Part shown: positions 34,752 to 45,914 of the stretch, piece after piece
How positions within the stretch are numbered: the stretch's first letter is position 1
Layout: every line of letters begins with the position of its first letter
Assembly: GCA_010015745.1 (NCBI GenBank)
Contig: ML978166.1
Coordinates: forward strand, 388,148-452,147
DNA: 64,000 nt
From: Setomelanomma holmii
Taxonomy: Eukaryota > Ascomycota > Dothideomycetes > Pleosporales > Phaeosphaeriaceae
Reading direction: 5' to 3'
Position numbers and translations under genes: made by a program
The notes under the pieces: model-generated
The model's input: only the letters and a program-made list of their open reading frames with translations
The model's database searches: none
Told to the model about the DNA's origin: nothing

Positions 34752-36287
34752 ATGAAAATGATCTTCCAAGGCGTCATTACTTTCTTCTCAACTCTGGCTG
34801 TCTTTTCCTCCACCACGCTCGCTGCAGCGTCACGATGCGATGTCTCCGCACTACCCGCTCTCGATCAATTTGGCGCATCCGTTCTCTCAATTGATGCTGT
34901 TCAAGTAGACAACTCGACTCTATCAACTCCGCCAACCAGCTTTTGCAACGTCTCTATCACATATACGCATCCAGGACAAAATGATCGGATCAACGTCTGG
35001 GTATGGCTTCCCAACTCATGGAATGGTCGATTTCAAGGAGTTGGCGGAGGTGGTTGGACAACTGGTCTAGTCCCAGCAAACACCATCGGCGCAGTCGCAC
35101 AAGGTTATGCTGCTGTCACGACAGACGGTGGACATGCCAGCACTGCGTCCACTGCCTCATGGGGTTTGTTGAACCCCGGCAACGTAAACTTGTATCTGCT
35201 TCAAGACTTCGCGTCGGTAACCCTCAATGACATGACGGTGCTGGGAAAGCAGGTTACGGAAGCTTACTACGGCAAGCCCATCTCCAAGTCGTACTGGAAT
35301 GGCTGTTCAACAGGTGGCCGCCAGGGTCTTATGATGGCTCAAAGATACCCCGAAGCCTACGATGGTATTCTCGCCATAGCACCCGCGATCAATTGGGCAG
35401 AATTCATCCCCACCGAGTTCTGGCCACAACGCGTCATGCAGAAGGCGAACTACTTTTCAAGCCAATGCGAATTCAATGCCATCACAGCAGCGGCTGTGAG
35501 TGCCTGCGATGAACTCGACGGCCTCAAAGACGGCGTCATCGGCATGATAGGGCAATGCACCTTTGATCCTCATTCCGTTGTCGGCAAGCCTTACTCCTGC
35601 ACTGACGTAAATGGCACCATCTCGACTCAAGCCGCAGCAATTGTCAAATCGATTTGGGCTGGAGCTCGCGACTCCGAGGACAAGTTCCAGTGGTACGGCC
35701 TCACGCAGCAAGCTCCTCTTAGTGGTCTCGCAAACACAACATGCTCGACCGAAAACTGCACCGGCGTTCCCTTCTTCATATCAAGTGACTGGCATCGCAT
35801 CTTCCTTCAGCGCAACAACTCCTTCGATCCGTACAGCTACAGCGACGTCGAATGGGATGCAGCATTCCGTCTTTCCAGGAACAAATACACCAGCATCATA
35901 AGCACAAGCGACCCCGACCTCACGGGCTTCAAGCTCCACGATGGGAAAATGATCACATGGCACGGCATGGCAGATGAACTCATCGCTTTCAATGGTACGG
36001 TGGACTACTACCAGCGCGTGCTTGAGCTAGATCCGAATGCGCCGGAGTATTACAAGTTCTTCTCTGCGCCGGGCGTGCAGCATTGTCAAGGCGGAAATGG
36101 CGCGATCCCGACGGATGCATTGGCGCAGTTGGTCCAGTGGGTGGAAAATGGCGAGGCACCGGAGACGCTTGGTGCGAATAGGACTGTGAACGGTGAGAAT
36201 TGGCAGCAGGGACTTTGCGCGTGGCCGTTGAGTTCGGTGTACAAAGGTGGGGATAAGAGATTGGCGACGAGTTTTGTTTGTGAGTAG
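34752..36287 (+). CDS. Secreted tannase/feruloyl esterase family hydrolase
   Basis: A single exon of 511 residues. A signal peptide covers about residues 1-24 (hydrophobic FQGVITFFSTLAVFSS, then TTLAAA). The nucleophile elbow GCSTGGRQG gives Ser186, followed by YDGILAIAPAINW; a Ca-site/acid region and the late HGMADELI (Asp about 412) and GVQHCQGG (His about 449) complete the triad typical of the tannase/feruloyl esterase B family. Many Asn-X-Ser/Thr sites suggest glycosylation. Expected activity is release of hydroxycinnamic or gallic acids from plant polymers outside the cell. It is intact although surrounded by broken genes, which implies retained selection or recent arrival. Confidence 0.9.
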   Translation: MKMIFQGVITFFSTLAVFSSTTLAAASRCDVSALPALDQFGASVLSIDAVQVDNSTLSTPPTSFCNVSITYTHPGQNDRINVWVWLPNSWNGRFQGVGGGGWTTGLVPANTIGAVAQGYAAVTTDGGHASTASTASWGLLNPGNVNLYLLQDFASVTLNDMTVLGKQVTEAYYGKPISKSYWNGCSTGGRQGLMMAQRYPEAYDGILAIAPAINWAEFIPTEFWPQRVMQKANYFSSQCEFNAITAAAVSACDELDGLKDGVIGMIGQCTFDPHSVVGKPYSCTDVNGTISTQAAAIVKSIWAGARDSEDKFQWYGLTQQAPLSGLANTTCSTENCTGVPFFISSDWHRIFLQRNNSFDPYSYSDVEWDAAFRLSRNKYTSIISTSDPDLTGFKLHDGKMITWHGMADELIAFNGTVDYYQRVLELDPNAPEYYKFFSAPGVQHCQGGNGAIPTDALAQLVQWVENGEAPETLGANRTVNGENWQQGLCAWPLSSVYKGGDKRLATSFVCE

Positions 36288-36742
36288 CGATTGCGTAACT
36301 CATCAATGGAGGAAGTGTGCGAAAGCTTTTAAACTTTTGTTTGAAGACGTCGTGCGAGTCGGGCAATCGACCTTCAGTTCGGCTTGCATGCATGTGTGAT
36401 AAGGCCTGGCATCTAAGTGCATGAATTAGGACATATCATGCTTACTTAGCATCGCGTTTACGATATCTTTTAATTCGCGTTCAGGAAGTCAATGCAACAT
36501 AGGCTTACTCGTTGCATTACGAGCATCGGAGCTGAGTCGGACCAGCCACGTCCTCCACGGCTATGTCCGAGCTGACCTTCATCGTCACCTATGTGCAGTC
36601 GTATAACAACTGGCAGTACGGGAGCCTCTGAACGCCCCAAGAGACCAAATACAACCGTCGCAATCGCCAATATACCACGCCTCTTCTTCCGAACCATTTC
36701 CGAACCTGCAAGACGTCCGCTCCAGCCTCACCCTTCTACATC
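36288..36742. other. Intergenic, 455 bases
   Basis: This holds the 3' end of the tannase gene. Short open frames at 36470-36773 overlap without protein-like content, although the very end may include the missing 5' part of the next relic. Confidence 0.4.
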
Positions 36743-37450
36743 CCCATCGACCTCTTCAATACCGCCCTCCTAATCTCCGACGTGCAAACCCAAATCCTCG
36801 CGCGCTTTCCCCGAGAAACTCAGAAAGCATAGCTCTCACATATTCCCACACTATTCACATTCTTCCGCACCCAAATCGCCAATTACCGCGTCTCCCCAAC
36901 CCAAACCACCAACATCCCACTAATAATCCACCACACCCTCCCCTTTAACCTCAACTCCAATGCCTTCGTCAGCCCGTACAACAAGCTCGCGCACTGGGTC
37001 CGCGGCCTCGAAGAAAAGGGCTTCTTCGCGAACACGAGTCCAGATCCGCATTGTCCTAATTAAGCGATTCCGAAAGAGTTGGTGCCGGAGAGTGGATGGG
37101 TTTCGCGCGATGAAATCGTCTTAGGCAAATTGCAGCCGAATTGCTTTGCGTCGAGCGACCTACTGAAGTATTTGAACGCGATGGGAATCAGGCATGTTGT
37201 GCTTGTGGGATTGACGACGATGGGGAGTGTGCTTGGGAGCGCGAGGTGAGTTTGCTGCGAAGGGTTGATGCGTGCAATAAATGGGAGCTAATAGAAGAGT
37301 AGAGGTGGTGCTGATCTCGATTATCATGTTATATGTCCGCGCCAGGGCATTATTGATGATGATCCGGAGGTGGATGAACTCTTAATGACGAGGGTTTTGC
37401 CTAAATTCGTCGATGTGGTCGGCATAAACGATGTGCTGGGGCTGGTGTGA
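36743..37450 (+). pseudogene. Isochorismatase-family cysteine hydrolase, broken by two stops
   Basis: The frame begins around IPIDLFNTALLISDVQTQIL (the catalytic Asp region) and continues through IPLIIHHTLPFNLNSNAF, GWVSRDEIVLGKLQPNCFASSDL, and MGIRHVVLVGLTTMGSV, where an intron (GTGAGT..GAGTAG) leads to GADLDYHVICPRQGI and the end GINDVLGLV at 37450. Two in-frame stops occur, TAG after QKA (about 36830) and TAA after HCPN (about 37061), and no frame shift is seen. The cysteine nucleophile position in LVGLTT is Thr-rich rather than Cys, so even the repaired protein might be inactive. No clear start codon is found. The family hydrolyses amides or vinyl ethers. Confidence 0.65.
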
Positions 37451-37595
37451 CATGGTGAAGATGCGGTATGAGTAGGAGCGACGATGATGTTTACTAAGCA
37501 AAGGATTGAGCCCAAATACATGGATGGATTTGCTGTGCGATAGATCTTCTATATTTCCTTTACGTGGCAGCCTTCGTTATAAGTTTGGCTCCGGA

Positions 37596-38826
37596 TCAGA
37601 AGCCGGCCTTCTTCTCTGCCCTACTCTCCGTCTGCTCAAGCCACTCTTGCAAGACCTTGTTGAACTCGGCTGGTTTCTCAAGCATGACCCAATGTCCTGC
37701 ATCAATGTCTCTGACTTCCAATATTCCATCGGTAACGCACGCTTCCATCGCGGTCGCAGGCCGTCCGTGTATGCACACAATATCCTTCCGTCCAGTGATC
37801 ATGGAGGTTGGCACGTGAATTTCGGATGATATGGAGTTGTTCGCAAGAGCAGATTTTTCAATCTCAGGGCCAAGAGAGGAGATTCCGCGCCTGTACCAAT
37901 TCAATGCTGAGGTATAGTCGGCGCTGAATTCTGCATGGTGGGTGGCTTTACCTTTTTCGTCTATCCATGGTGTCTACATGTTTACATGAGACCGGGTTCT
38001 GTGAATGCAGTTGGAGGCCTTACCAGGAGTGTTGAAGACTTCTGTAGTCATGTCTCACAGGGCCTTCTCCATGGCCCCAAGAAGATCGATATACTTCTCC
38101 CAGAGAGAAGCGTCGGCGCAATATATAATGTTGAAGAAGGTTGCCCACTGCGATGCGCGACATTAGCAGGTGTCTCTCATGGGAATTGATTTGCTGCGAT
38201 ACGTTGCAAGAAGGTACTTCAGTCGCCACTTCAAATCAATGTGAGCATTGGTCATCATCGCAACAAAAACGAGAGCAAGAACAGAACGATACTCACATGA
38301 TCTCCGATGACCCTGCCAGAACCAGGTGCCGTGAAGAACAACCAGTATTCGAAAGCCTCATACCCGACTACCTTCTTGGTCATGTCATTCAGCGCTTGGA
38401 CGTCCATCTTCCGCCCAGGAACATGGAACGCTACACTGACGAAAACGCATCTCTCCACCCTTTCTGGGTACCATAGGATCAAGCAAGTGACAAGATACGT
38501 CCCTCAATCATGGCCAACGCCAACGACGCTGTCAATACCTTCGTGCTCGAGGACGGAGATCGTGTCTGCTGCCATGTGTCTTTCGATGTATGGCTCGATG
38601 TCCAGCGGCTTGGAGGAGCTGCCATAACCCAGCAGGTCAGGGGCCAAAACACCGTATCCGAGAAATGTGAGGAACGGGATTTGATGTCGCGAGTTGTACG
38701 AGGTTCACGGGGAGCCATGAAGTAGAAGGACAGTAAGCTTGCTGGGATTGGCGTGAGGATCTTGGACATAGGCATATGTGCAACTGTGAAGTTTTTATTC
38801 TTGGATGATAGAGACGAAGACGACAT
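37596..38826 (-). pseudogene. Epoxide-hydrolase-like alpha/beta hydrolase, broken
   Basis: Read on the minus strand with two introns (donor GTGAGT near 38297; donor GTAAGG near 38025, acceptor near 37932), the relic shows LTVLLLHGSP, VLAPDLLGYG, VVGVGHD (nucleophile Asp), LILWYPERV, FVSVAFHVPGR, FFNIIYCAD, a lid region and DAGHWVMLEKPAEF (catalytic His). Lesions: TGA at 38705-38707 inside the oxyanion-hole segment, TGA at 38504-38506 exactly where the motif GHDWG needs Trp, TGA at 38055-38057, and a one-base loss near 38770 close to the start. All catalytic residues other than the interrupted motif survive, so inactivation looks recent. Confidence 0.7.
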
Positions 38827-39222
38827 TTTTGGCGATGTTTGTAATATGTAGAGTAGTATCCGGATGAGTTGAATTGAGAAATTTCGTCCTCGCACAACTC
38901 CTTCTTATGTTGGGCGAGTCCAGAAGAACATTTGGGGTCGAAGCTCCAGAGCTAAGGGGTTAGGACCAATGACGGTAAGGCATAGCCAGATGCCTCAACG
39001 TCCAACGAGAAAGGGCCTTTTGACATTTGGTATTATAAATCAAGGTACATGTGAAGCATTATCAAGCAGACTTCATTTGTCAACTTGGCGAAGGGGTGCT
39101 GAAGGTCTGTTTGTCTGCGAAGATCGTGCAAGTGAAAAAGTTTCCGTTGTATTTCGTACGCTCTGACACTTTATGCAGTGACAGGTTGATCTCAAGGCGC
39201 TCGGCGGCGTATACGGCTGACA

Positions 39223-39955
39223 TTACTTCCCTTCCCACGTGCATGCTGAGCATCTGCTGCAGGAGCGGACATACTTCGGCCGGTTTCGCGCAGCCGTCTG
39301 ATACCTTGGAAGTTGCTGAAGAGTTTCAAAGCCAGGCTTGCTTAAGGCTTCGATGTCAGTCTTAACCCCGGGAACAAAAGCAACAAGTAAACTCCTTGGC
39401 ACTTCATCTCTCTGGGTAGAACGTGATATTGCTGGGGATCTATCTAGAGAGGCTAGCCTGCGAAGGAATGTGCTGACAAATGCCGGTATGTTCTCTGCGA
39501 GACGGTACGGAGCAGCTGCTGTACGGGCGAACGCATTCGCAATTGTATTCGCGATCGAGCTCAAGGAACTCTGCCGAGTCATATAGTAGCGATCTTCTAT
39601 ACACATTGTCTGCCGTGAGACTAGACCTACCAGCACTTTGGAGTGAACGAGAAAGCGAATCAAGCTAAGTCGAGAGTATAACAATCTAGTGATATTGAGA
39701 TACCGCTGACACTGTAGGGTATTGCTGTTGTAGGATGCCCGACCAAGCTTTTCCATTTACGAAAGGACTTTGAGAATGGATATCGTGGAGGACGGTCCTG
39801 CTCGCAATCTCGGATGAAAAATCTCTCGCACGGACATGTCGCGCAGCGTGCGATGATTGATCAACGACAACTCGTTCTTGGACCGCTTGAGTGGCAAAGG
39901 AGGTGCATTCAACGCATAGACTCTTGTCGCCCACCGAAGCCCTTTCAGTAAACAT
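39223..39955 (-). CDS. Possible two-exon hypothetical gene downstream of the broken HET gene
   Basis: The ATG at 39955 overlaps the stop codon of the HET relic (39945-39947). The frame runs to about 39716 (SLCVECTSFATQAVQ, HDIHSQSPFVNGKAW), and a GTGTCA..CGGCAG intron could join it to SSLSSIANTIANAFAR and FVPGVKTDIEALSKPGFE ending at 39223. No family is recognised. It may be a real small gene, or it may be the frame-shifted tail of the HET gene. Confidence is low. Confidence 0.25.
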
Positions 39956-41133
39956 AATACTGCTTTCTCCCGTTGCGTTCAAGCCACCAACGAGCTCCCG
40001 TAGGACGTGTTGTTGGAGCCGTAGGATTGTCGTCTATGGGCTGTTTTTCGCCAGCATCAAAGCCCAATGTTATACCAGTTGGTTCGTTACCATGCTCTTT
40101 AAAGATAGCTATCAAGTCGTCAGTTAGCCGAGATAGCCCTCCTTCATCGGTGATCCTAAGCTCGAAGCTCCTGCTCAACTTGTGTAATGTCAGGTGGACG
40201 AATCTAAGACTGCGAGCATAGTCAAGTCCCTCGGAAACATTCGTGATCATGATGGACAGACAACGTCATCACGACGTCCAGAAAAACAGCGCGAACAGTC
40301 TTTGTATAATCGATCGTGATAGGGTAGCTGTTATTCGCCAAGCCTAGTAGGCTGTAAACTTTGTCGCGATGATTCTGGCAATCTTGGAGGGTGTAACGGC
40401 GCAGATAGTAGTCCAAAGACAACTTCCCTTCACGCTCTTTGCGTCTGTCGTACTTCAGACCCATAATGGCCGTACGAGCTTGTTCCTGCAAGGAGAGTAA
40501 AGAAACGCCGTCGGCAAGACCATCCCAATCCAGCCAGACGTTCCCGCGGAGCATGAGGAGAACTCTTTTGGCAAGAAGGATCTCCTGAACGATCCACAAA
40601 CGAGTGAAGTACACGTCATGCAAGAGAGCGTCGGCGGCTCGAAATGTCCTTCCTTCTTGTTGATCTTTTTAATGTCTTCGTAGCGATCTGAGCATATTCT
40701 CGTCATTGCCCAACCAAACCACGACGGACTGGGCATGTTTGTATATCTGACCCATTAGGCTGACCTGCTGGCTGCGCTCTCCGTAGCTCTTCTGGTCGAT
40801 ACTAATTTGGTCGATCCAGATATAAGATTTTTGCTCGTTACAGAACTCTCCAAGAAAATCGTACAGATTTCGCCTGATGTCGGGATACCCGCTCTCGACG
40901 ACGATTCTCCGTGTGGGTGTTTTGGGGCCCCAGGTGTATGAGAGAGCTCAGAATCCGGGGGGCTTCGACACTTCGTAAACCTTTACTTCGCAGTGGATAG
41001 TGCCGCTCTTGTTGCGGCTCACTTGTAGTAAGCGGATTTGCCCTCTCGTCGTCTCCAAGGGAGTATACACATATTGCCTTTGGGAGAATGGATCAGAGAA
41101 CCAATTTCGGAAGTTCAACAAATCTTTGCACAT
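39945..41133 (-). pseudogene. HET-domain gene (paralogue of the next), broken by two stops
   Basis: From the ATG at 41133 the frame gives GQIRLLQVSRNKSGTIHCEV, then a TGA at 40949-40951 (where relatives have Arg before ALSYTWG), then ALSYTWGP, SYIWIDQISIDQ, VVVWLGNDEN, a TAA at 40669-40671, then FTRLWIVQEILLA and HRDKVYSLLGLAN. The end of this frame is at about 40220; a different frame carries the C-terminus TGARWWLERNGRK, so a frame change or unseen intron lies near 40210-40250. HET proteins trigger incompatibility cell death; this copy cannot be full length. It shares N-terminal and C-terminal (RWW) blocks with the copies at 41.4-42.6 and 53.8-55.0 kb. Confidence 0.75.
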
Positions 41134-41391
41134 ATTTGCGTTGCAGATTGTAGTGTTGAAGTGGGTGGGTGAACCATGGCCCTGAGAGAAGAGAGAAGAG
41201 CTGAAGGTGGTGGGGCATGTCCAGCTGCTGACTGCGTGGCCATGCGACTGTGATTGGCCGCGCCTGCGGGTGATTGCGAAGCTGAATGTTTGGGGCGCAA
41301 CATCCAGGGTGGAATGCATTGATGCTGCGTAATCCTTCAGCGTTGTTGGAAGACCTCAGCAGCTTAATTTGGAAGCAAGGTTGGTACATGA

Positions 41392-42552
41392 TTAGAAGGA
41401 ATGCCTCTCGCTTTGCCAATCGAACCACCATCGAATTGTTAGCAACCGGGAATCATTGGCTTCATAGTCTTCATTGGCGACCTGGATCCCAATATCGATT
41501 CCTTTGGTAGAGTAGCCATCCTTCTCGGATCCCCACCATTCATCCAGACGCAGGAAGAGCTCTGATAGGAAACATATGATGCCCACCACTTCATCGTCGG
41601 TGAAACCCATGCTCTTACCCAGCTCAGCGAGGGTCAGATGGTAGCTTTCGCAGGACATCTCACCCTGATTGGTCGAGTTTTCTGGCCGCTTGATATACCT
41701 GTTGCAAAGAGCACGCACCACATCCAGGTATACTTCGTGCGTCGACTTAGTGTAATCAACCTCAACGCGCTCGGCAGCATGAACCAAGCCCATGAGGCCA
41801 TAGACCTTGTCGCGTGGATCGGAACAGTCGCTGCCGCTGAACAGCTGGATACATGGCTCCAGGCGAATGCCTTTTTGCACTGTGTGATTCTTTCGATTCT
41901 CGACGAGCGCAACTGCGGTGTAAGGAACTCCTCTGACTTCCAGCGGTTTCACGTTGCTCAGTACCGCTCCGCTGAATTGGCGCCACAGGATCCAGGTGTT
42001 GTCGCCCACAAATATCCGCACTTCTGGTGGAAGCAATATCTCTTGTATGACCCACAAGCGCGTGAAGTAAGGGTGCTTCAAGAGTGTAGCTAGCGACTTG
42101 ACATCCGAGGTAGCTTTGAACTCCAGGGCAGCGTCAATGTACGTCTTGGATCGTCCTCCAAGCCACATGATGACAGAGGTGCACCTCTTGTAAATCTCAG
42201 ACATAAGGCGTACTTGATGGCTCCGCTCTGTCGCGTTCTCTTGATCAATACACAGCTGATCAACCCAAAGGTATTCGTCTTGCCCGCAGAAGTCGCTCAG
42301 GAATAGATACAATCTCTTCCTGATCTCAAAGCATCTGTAGTCAACGAGAATGGTGTGCGTAGGCGGCGGTGAACCCCACATGTAGGATAAAGTCGTGAAG
42401 GGCGGAGCATGATCGAGGTCGTAGCATGCTATATCGCAGTGGATATCATCTCGGTCGTCTCGGTACACCTTGACGAGGCGAATCTCATGCTTGCCATAGT
42501 CGAGCGGAAGGTGCTGATAGGTGGGTGGATTCGTCATTGAGTCGTGCTCCAT
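41392..42552 (-). CDS. HET-domain protein, intact copy
   Basis: A single exon of 386 residues; the first true ATG is at 42552 (the frame extends to 42567 through TTG). Blocks: HEIRLVKVYRDDRDDIHCDI at the N-terminus, FTTLSYMWGSP (about 57), EYLWVDQLCIDQEN (about 92), CTSVIMWLGG, FTRLWVIQEILL (about 163) and DPRDKVYGLMGLVH (about 250), with a C-terminal RWWFDWQ block. It is the only full-length member of the local three-copy family and lies directly upstream (200-300 bases) of its broken paralogue in the same orientation, which suggests tandem duplication. Role by family: non-self recognition or cell-death signalling. Confidence 0.85.
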   Translation of the reverse strand: MEHDSMTNPPTYQHLPLDYGKHEIRLVKVYRDDRDDIHCDIACYDLDHAPPFTTLSYMWGSPPPTHTILVDYRCFEIRKRLYLFLSDFCGQDEYLWVDQLCIDQENATERSHQVRLMSEIYKRCTSVIMWLGGRSKTYIDAALEFKATSDVKSLATLLKHPYFTRLWVIQEILLPPEVRIFVGDNTWILWRQFSGAVLSNVKPLEVRGVPYTAVALVENRKNHTVQKGIRLEPCIQLFSGSDCSDPRDKVYGLMGLVHAAERVEVDYTKSTHEVYLDVVRALCNRYIKRPENSTNQGEMSCESYHLTLAELGKSMGFTDDEVVGIICFLSELFLRLDEWWGSEKDGYSTKGIDIGIQVANEDYEANDSRLLTIRWWFDWQSERHSF

Positions 42553-43208
42553 CGTGCGTGGTACCAATGTGACCTAATGAGATACCTTAGAATACTGCTC
42601 TATAAGAAGTCTCACTGCTGGGTGCGTATCGGCGGCTACCTGGAAAAGGACAAGCCAGTTGTTTCAGATTCAGCTCGACTGCGCACTTCACCAGATCGTC
42701 AAGCACCGGTCAGCGCTTAGAAAGTGTCTCGCGAGGACGAGCTGAAACATTGCACGTGAATTTTCAATTGAAGGTGTTGAGCCATGCTGTTGCGTGGTTG
42801 TGGTTTTGGAAGGTGGCTCGCGATCGAAGCTTTTTGGGTTAGGCGGGACTGCAGCTTGCGCACTCCTTCCCGTAAGTCAGAAAGCGTGCAGGACATGAAC
42901 AACAACCAAAGTTCACCACAAAAGAACACACGAGAATGTAAACCCAACCTCATAATTCGTCTAACAGAGCAATGAAGCCCCCTTTTCTATGCGAAAGTCA
43001 TAAGTCATAAATGCGTCGTAAGAGTGAGGCGCCTCTCATAAGAGCCCGCCGACATAACACTCGGGATATCTGAACAGCAGATCCAGGCCCCTTCATCCTC
43101 ATTACTTCGTACTATTTATGCAGACGCCAACAATGTGCCTGGTAACCAAGTGTGCGATGCGCTCATAATGTCGTAAGTGTCGTGCCATGTGCAAACATGC
43201 GCAAAGTA
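42553..43208. other. Intergenic boundary, 656 bases
   Basis: This separates the accessory block from the next core block and holds the HET promoter and the 3' end of the Byr4-type gene. Short open frames only; nothing is supported. Confidence 0.5.
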
Positions 43209-45914
43209 TTAGTATGTTGAAGCGCCAGCCGATGCATTTGCTGCGAACTCGCGAATAGCCCACTTCCATCCACCTCTTTGCTCCCCCTCGTCGCGAATAC
43301 CACCAACCCAGCCTTCTGTTCTGCGACGCCAGATGGCTTCTTCTTCACGTTGTCGCTTGATGAAGCCTGGCCCGACATCGAACTCTTCACCCACAAAGCT
43401 TGCGTCTTGGACGTCGGGTGAGCCCACGCCACCTGGGGCATTACTTCCGCCGGCAAGGTTTTCGTTGTCCTTGAAGTCTTCGATACCGGCAAAAGGGTCA
43501 TCCTCATCGTCGTCCAACTCTGATGGAGATCGAGGGTCGTTGGAATGGCGAGCTGCTTTGAGCCACTTCATCTTCACAGGATCAAAGACCATACGACCTT
43601 CGTGCAGCACACCGCGTGGCGCTTGAATTTGGGAGATTAGAGCAGGCCGTGGCGGAGATGGTACAGGCACGGGGACTGCGGCTGGCGCAGGTGCTGGAGC
43701 TTGGGTGGGAGCAATCTTGGCCATACGCGATGAGAAGCTCTTCTGGGCAGCGTGAATAGACGATAGCGCCGTATGCGATATGGAGTGAGATCGGTCGTGG
43801 AGTCGGTTGAGTGAGTGACCGGGTGGTGCGAAAGTCGGTGTGCTCGCCGTAGTCAATGCAAGAGTCGTTGTCGAGGTGTTTGGCAAAGTGAACGACACAA
43901 GTGCTTCCTCGTTGCCTTCCCAGCGTTGCATCGTGGGATTGTAGACCATGCCTTTCTCGTCTGTGTAAAGTTAGTAGCTATAATACTATGCGCTGTCTGA
44001 TGATCACTCACTATATGTATTTGGTTGCGTCATTTGCCTGATCAGCTGTGGCTTTTGACCTGTACCTTTCTTCTTGTGAGCAGTTGGGCTTGTATGAGGG
44101 CTTCGAGCAGCGACTTGGGCTGCCCAGCTCATGGGTCGAGGTGCTATGGGTCCGTCGCCTCTAATCCTCGTACCTGCCAATCGCTGCTCACGTGCGTTCC
44201 TACTAGCTGCCGTGTCGCGAGCGAATCGTGGCGTGTGGTCCATCTTGGGTGGGCTCCGAGGTGTCTGTGGCATAGGTGTGGCCATCCTGTCTGGCATCGG
44301 CAGACGTGAGTTGCTTGGCTGTTGTCGGAGCGATTTGTTGCTCGCCACGTTGCGAGGCACCTTCTCGAACACCTTCTCTTTGGTCGCTGAAGTGGGCAGG
44401 TCGTCGAAGGAGTCAAGCTCGTGCCCATCGCCATAATTGCGCTTTCGTTGCGGCTGGGTCAACTTCTTTGGAGCTGGGTGACGGGCGAGAGCAGATGGCG
44501 CAAGATCGCGTCGCATTCCTGCGCGGCTGGGGGTCTCTGACTGCGGTGCATTCGACATGCGAGAGTAGGACCGCATTGAAGGTGACTGCGGTCGGCGGGG
44601 ATCTGAGTCGCGGCGCAGTTGGGGCTGAGATGTCTTAGACATGACATGATGCGACTGCGCATTCGAGCTGCCGGCGGGCAAGAAGGGAATGTGGCCTCGC
44701 CCGGCGGGATTGAGGTTGCTGTTGCGCAATACGGGCGCCGATCGCTTCGCACGTAGGAGCTGTGCGCTGGTTGTCGTAGGCATCGGCCTGCTAGTAATCC
44801 GAGTGGACGCGCCAGTCTCGTAAACAGGCGTCAGTCGTGTACGGTTCGACGAGGGGAGCGGACGAGGAATGCGTGAAGAGATCGGTCGGTCAGTGAATGT
44901 GATGGTAGTTGCTGGTCGTGCAGCCGGGGGCGCGGTGGTCTTGCCCGCAGGCTTCTTCACAACTACGTTGCGATTAAGTGTAAGCTTGCCGCTGTCGAGC
45001 AATTCGGGCCCGTCAAAGTCAAGGCCGTCGAGGAAGTCCTCTTCGTCCTCTGCAGGCTTGGGCTTTGGCGAGGGCTCTACCGGGCTGTCCCAGGACGGTT
45101 CTTCTGGGCTCTCTTGGAATGGTGAGGGTGTTTGTAGCGCGTGTGGCGATGGAGAGTCCTGTGTGGGCATGGAAGTGGGCGCAGAGGTTGGAGGAAGCTC
45201 GCGGTGTTGCTGAGGCGGAAGGGGCGAGGCATCTGGCGTTGGTAGCTGGGTCTTCTTGAGCTTCTCGAGGCGCGCATTGAAGTCGAGCGGCTCTGTTGGC
45301 AGTACGAGGCCATTGAGGTCGTCGTCTTCGCTCTCGAGCGTCATGCAGCTGCCCAGGCTGGGGCTCATAGCAGACACCGACGAGCTACGGGCGCCGCGAG
45401 CATCTCGTCGCGTGCCAGCAAAGCGAATGCCCAGGCTGCCCTCGCCCCAGTCGTCAAAATCATCCTGCTCTTCCGCAGGCGTGTGCGGCGTAAGCGCCTT
45501 GAGCTTCAGTCCTCCTTGCGCTTTGGTGGGAAGCTCCAGATCGTTACCCCAGTCGTCGTCGACCTCGATTTTGCGCGTCGACTTCTTCTTTCCTAGTCGC
45601 TTGATCGTCCCACCCAACAGCGCCGACGACGGCACCGACTTGGGAATCGGGATGCCCGCCTGCATCGCCGAGTTGATTGCGCGATTCGTCGAGGAGTCGT
45701 CGTTTGGTTTGAGCAGGACCTGCCAGTCATCGTCGCCAGTATTGGATTCTGAGCGCACCGACATCCGTGACGAGAGAGTTTGTATGGCCGAGTTCTTGAA
45801 GAGGAGGCCGTCGCTATCTTCAAAGTCGCCGTCGTCCCAGCTCTCGAATTTGCTTGTGTTGGATGCATTGGAGGCCATGGAGGCCATGCGCTGCGCAAAG
45901 CTCCGTTGAGCCAT
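43209..45914 (-). CDS. byr4: Byr4-type GTPase-activating protein subunit of the septation initiation network
   Basis: Two exons, 45914-44012 and 43960-43209, with a 51-base GTGAGT..CACAG intron in phase 1, 884 residues. The N-terminal part has acidic/aromatic repeats (FESWDDGDFEDSDG, DDDWGNDLELP, DDFDDWGEGSLG) typical of Byr4/Bfa1. A long basic Ser/Pro region follows, then the conserved C-terminus: GMVYNPTMQRWEGNEEAL, a second degenerate unit MVFDPVKMKWLKA, and DPFAGIEDFKD near the end. Known role: with Cdc16/Bub2 it forms the GAP for the small GTPase Spg1/Tem1 at the spindle pole body and restrains cytokinesis or septation. No lesion is seen. The junction reads NTYNEKGMVYNP. Confidence 0.88.

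Noticed and set aside
45256..45909. Plus-strand serine-rich frame of 217 codons opposite BYR4
   Set aside because: The serine/leucine/proline composition mirrors the Glu/Asp/Ser-rich Byr4 frame on the other strand; it has no motif and no gene structure.
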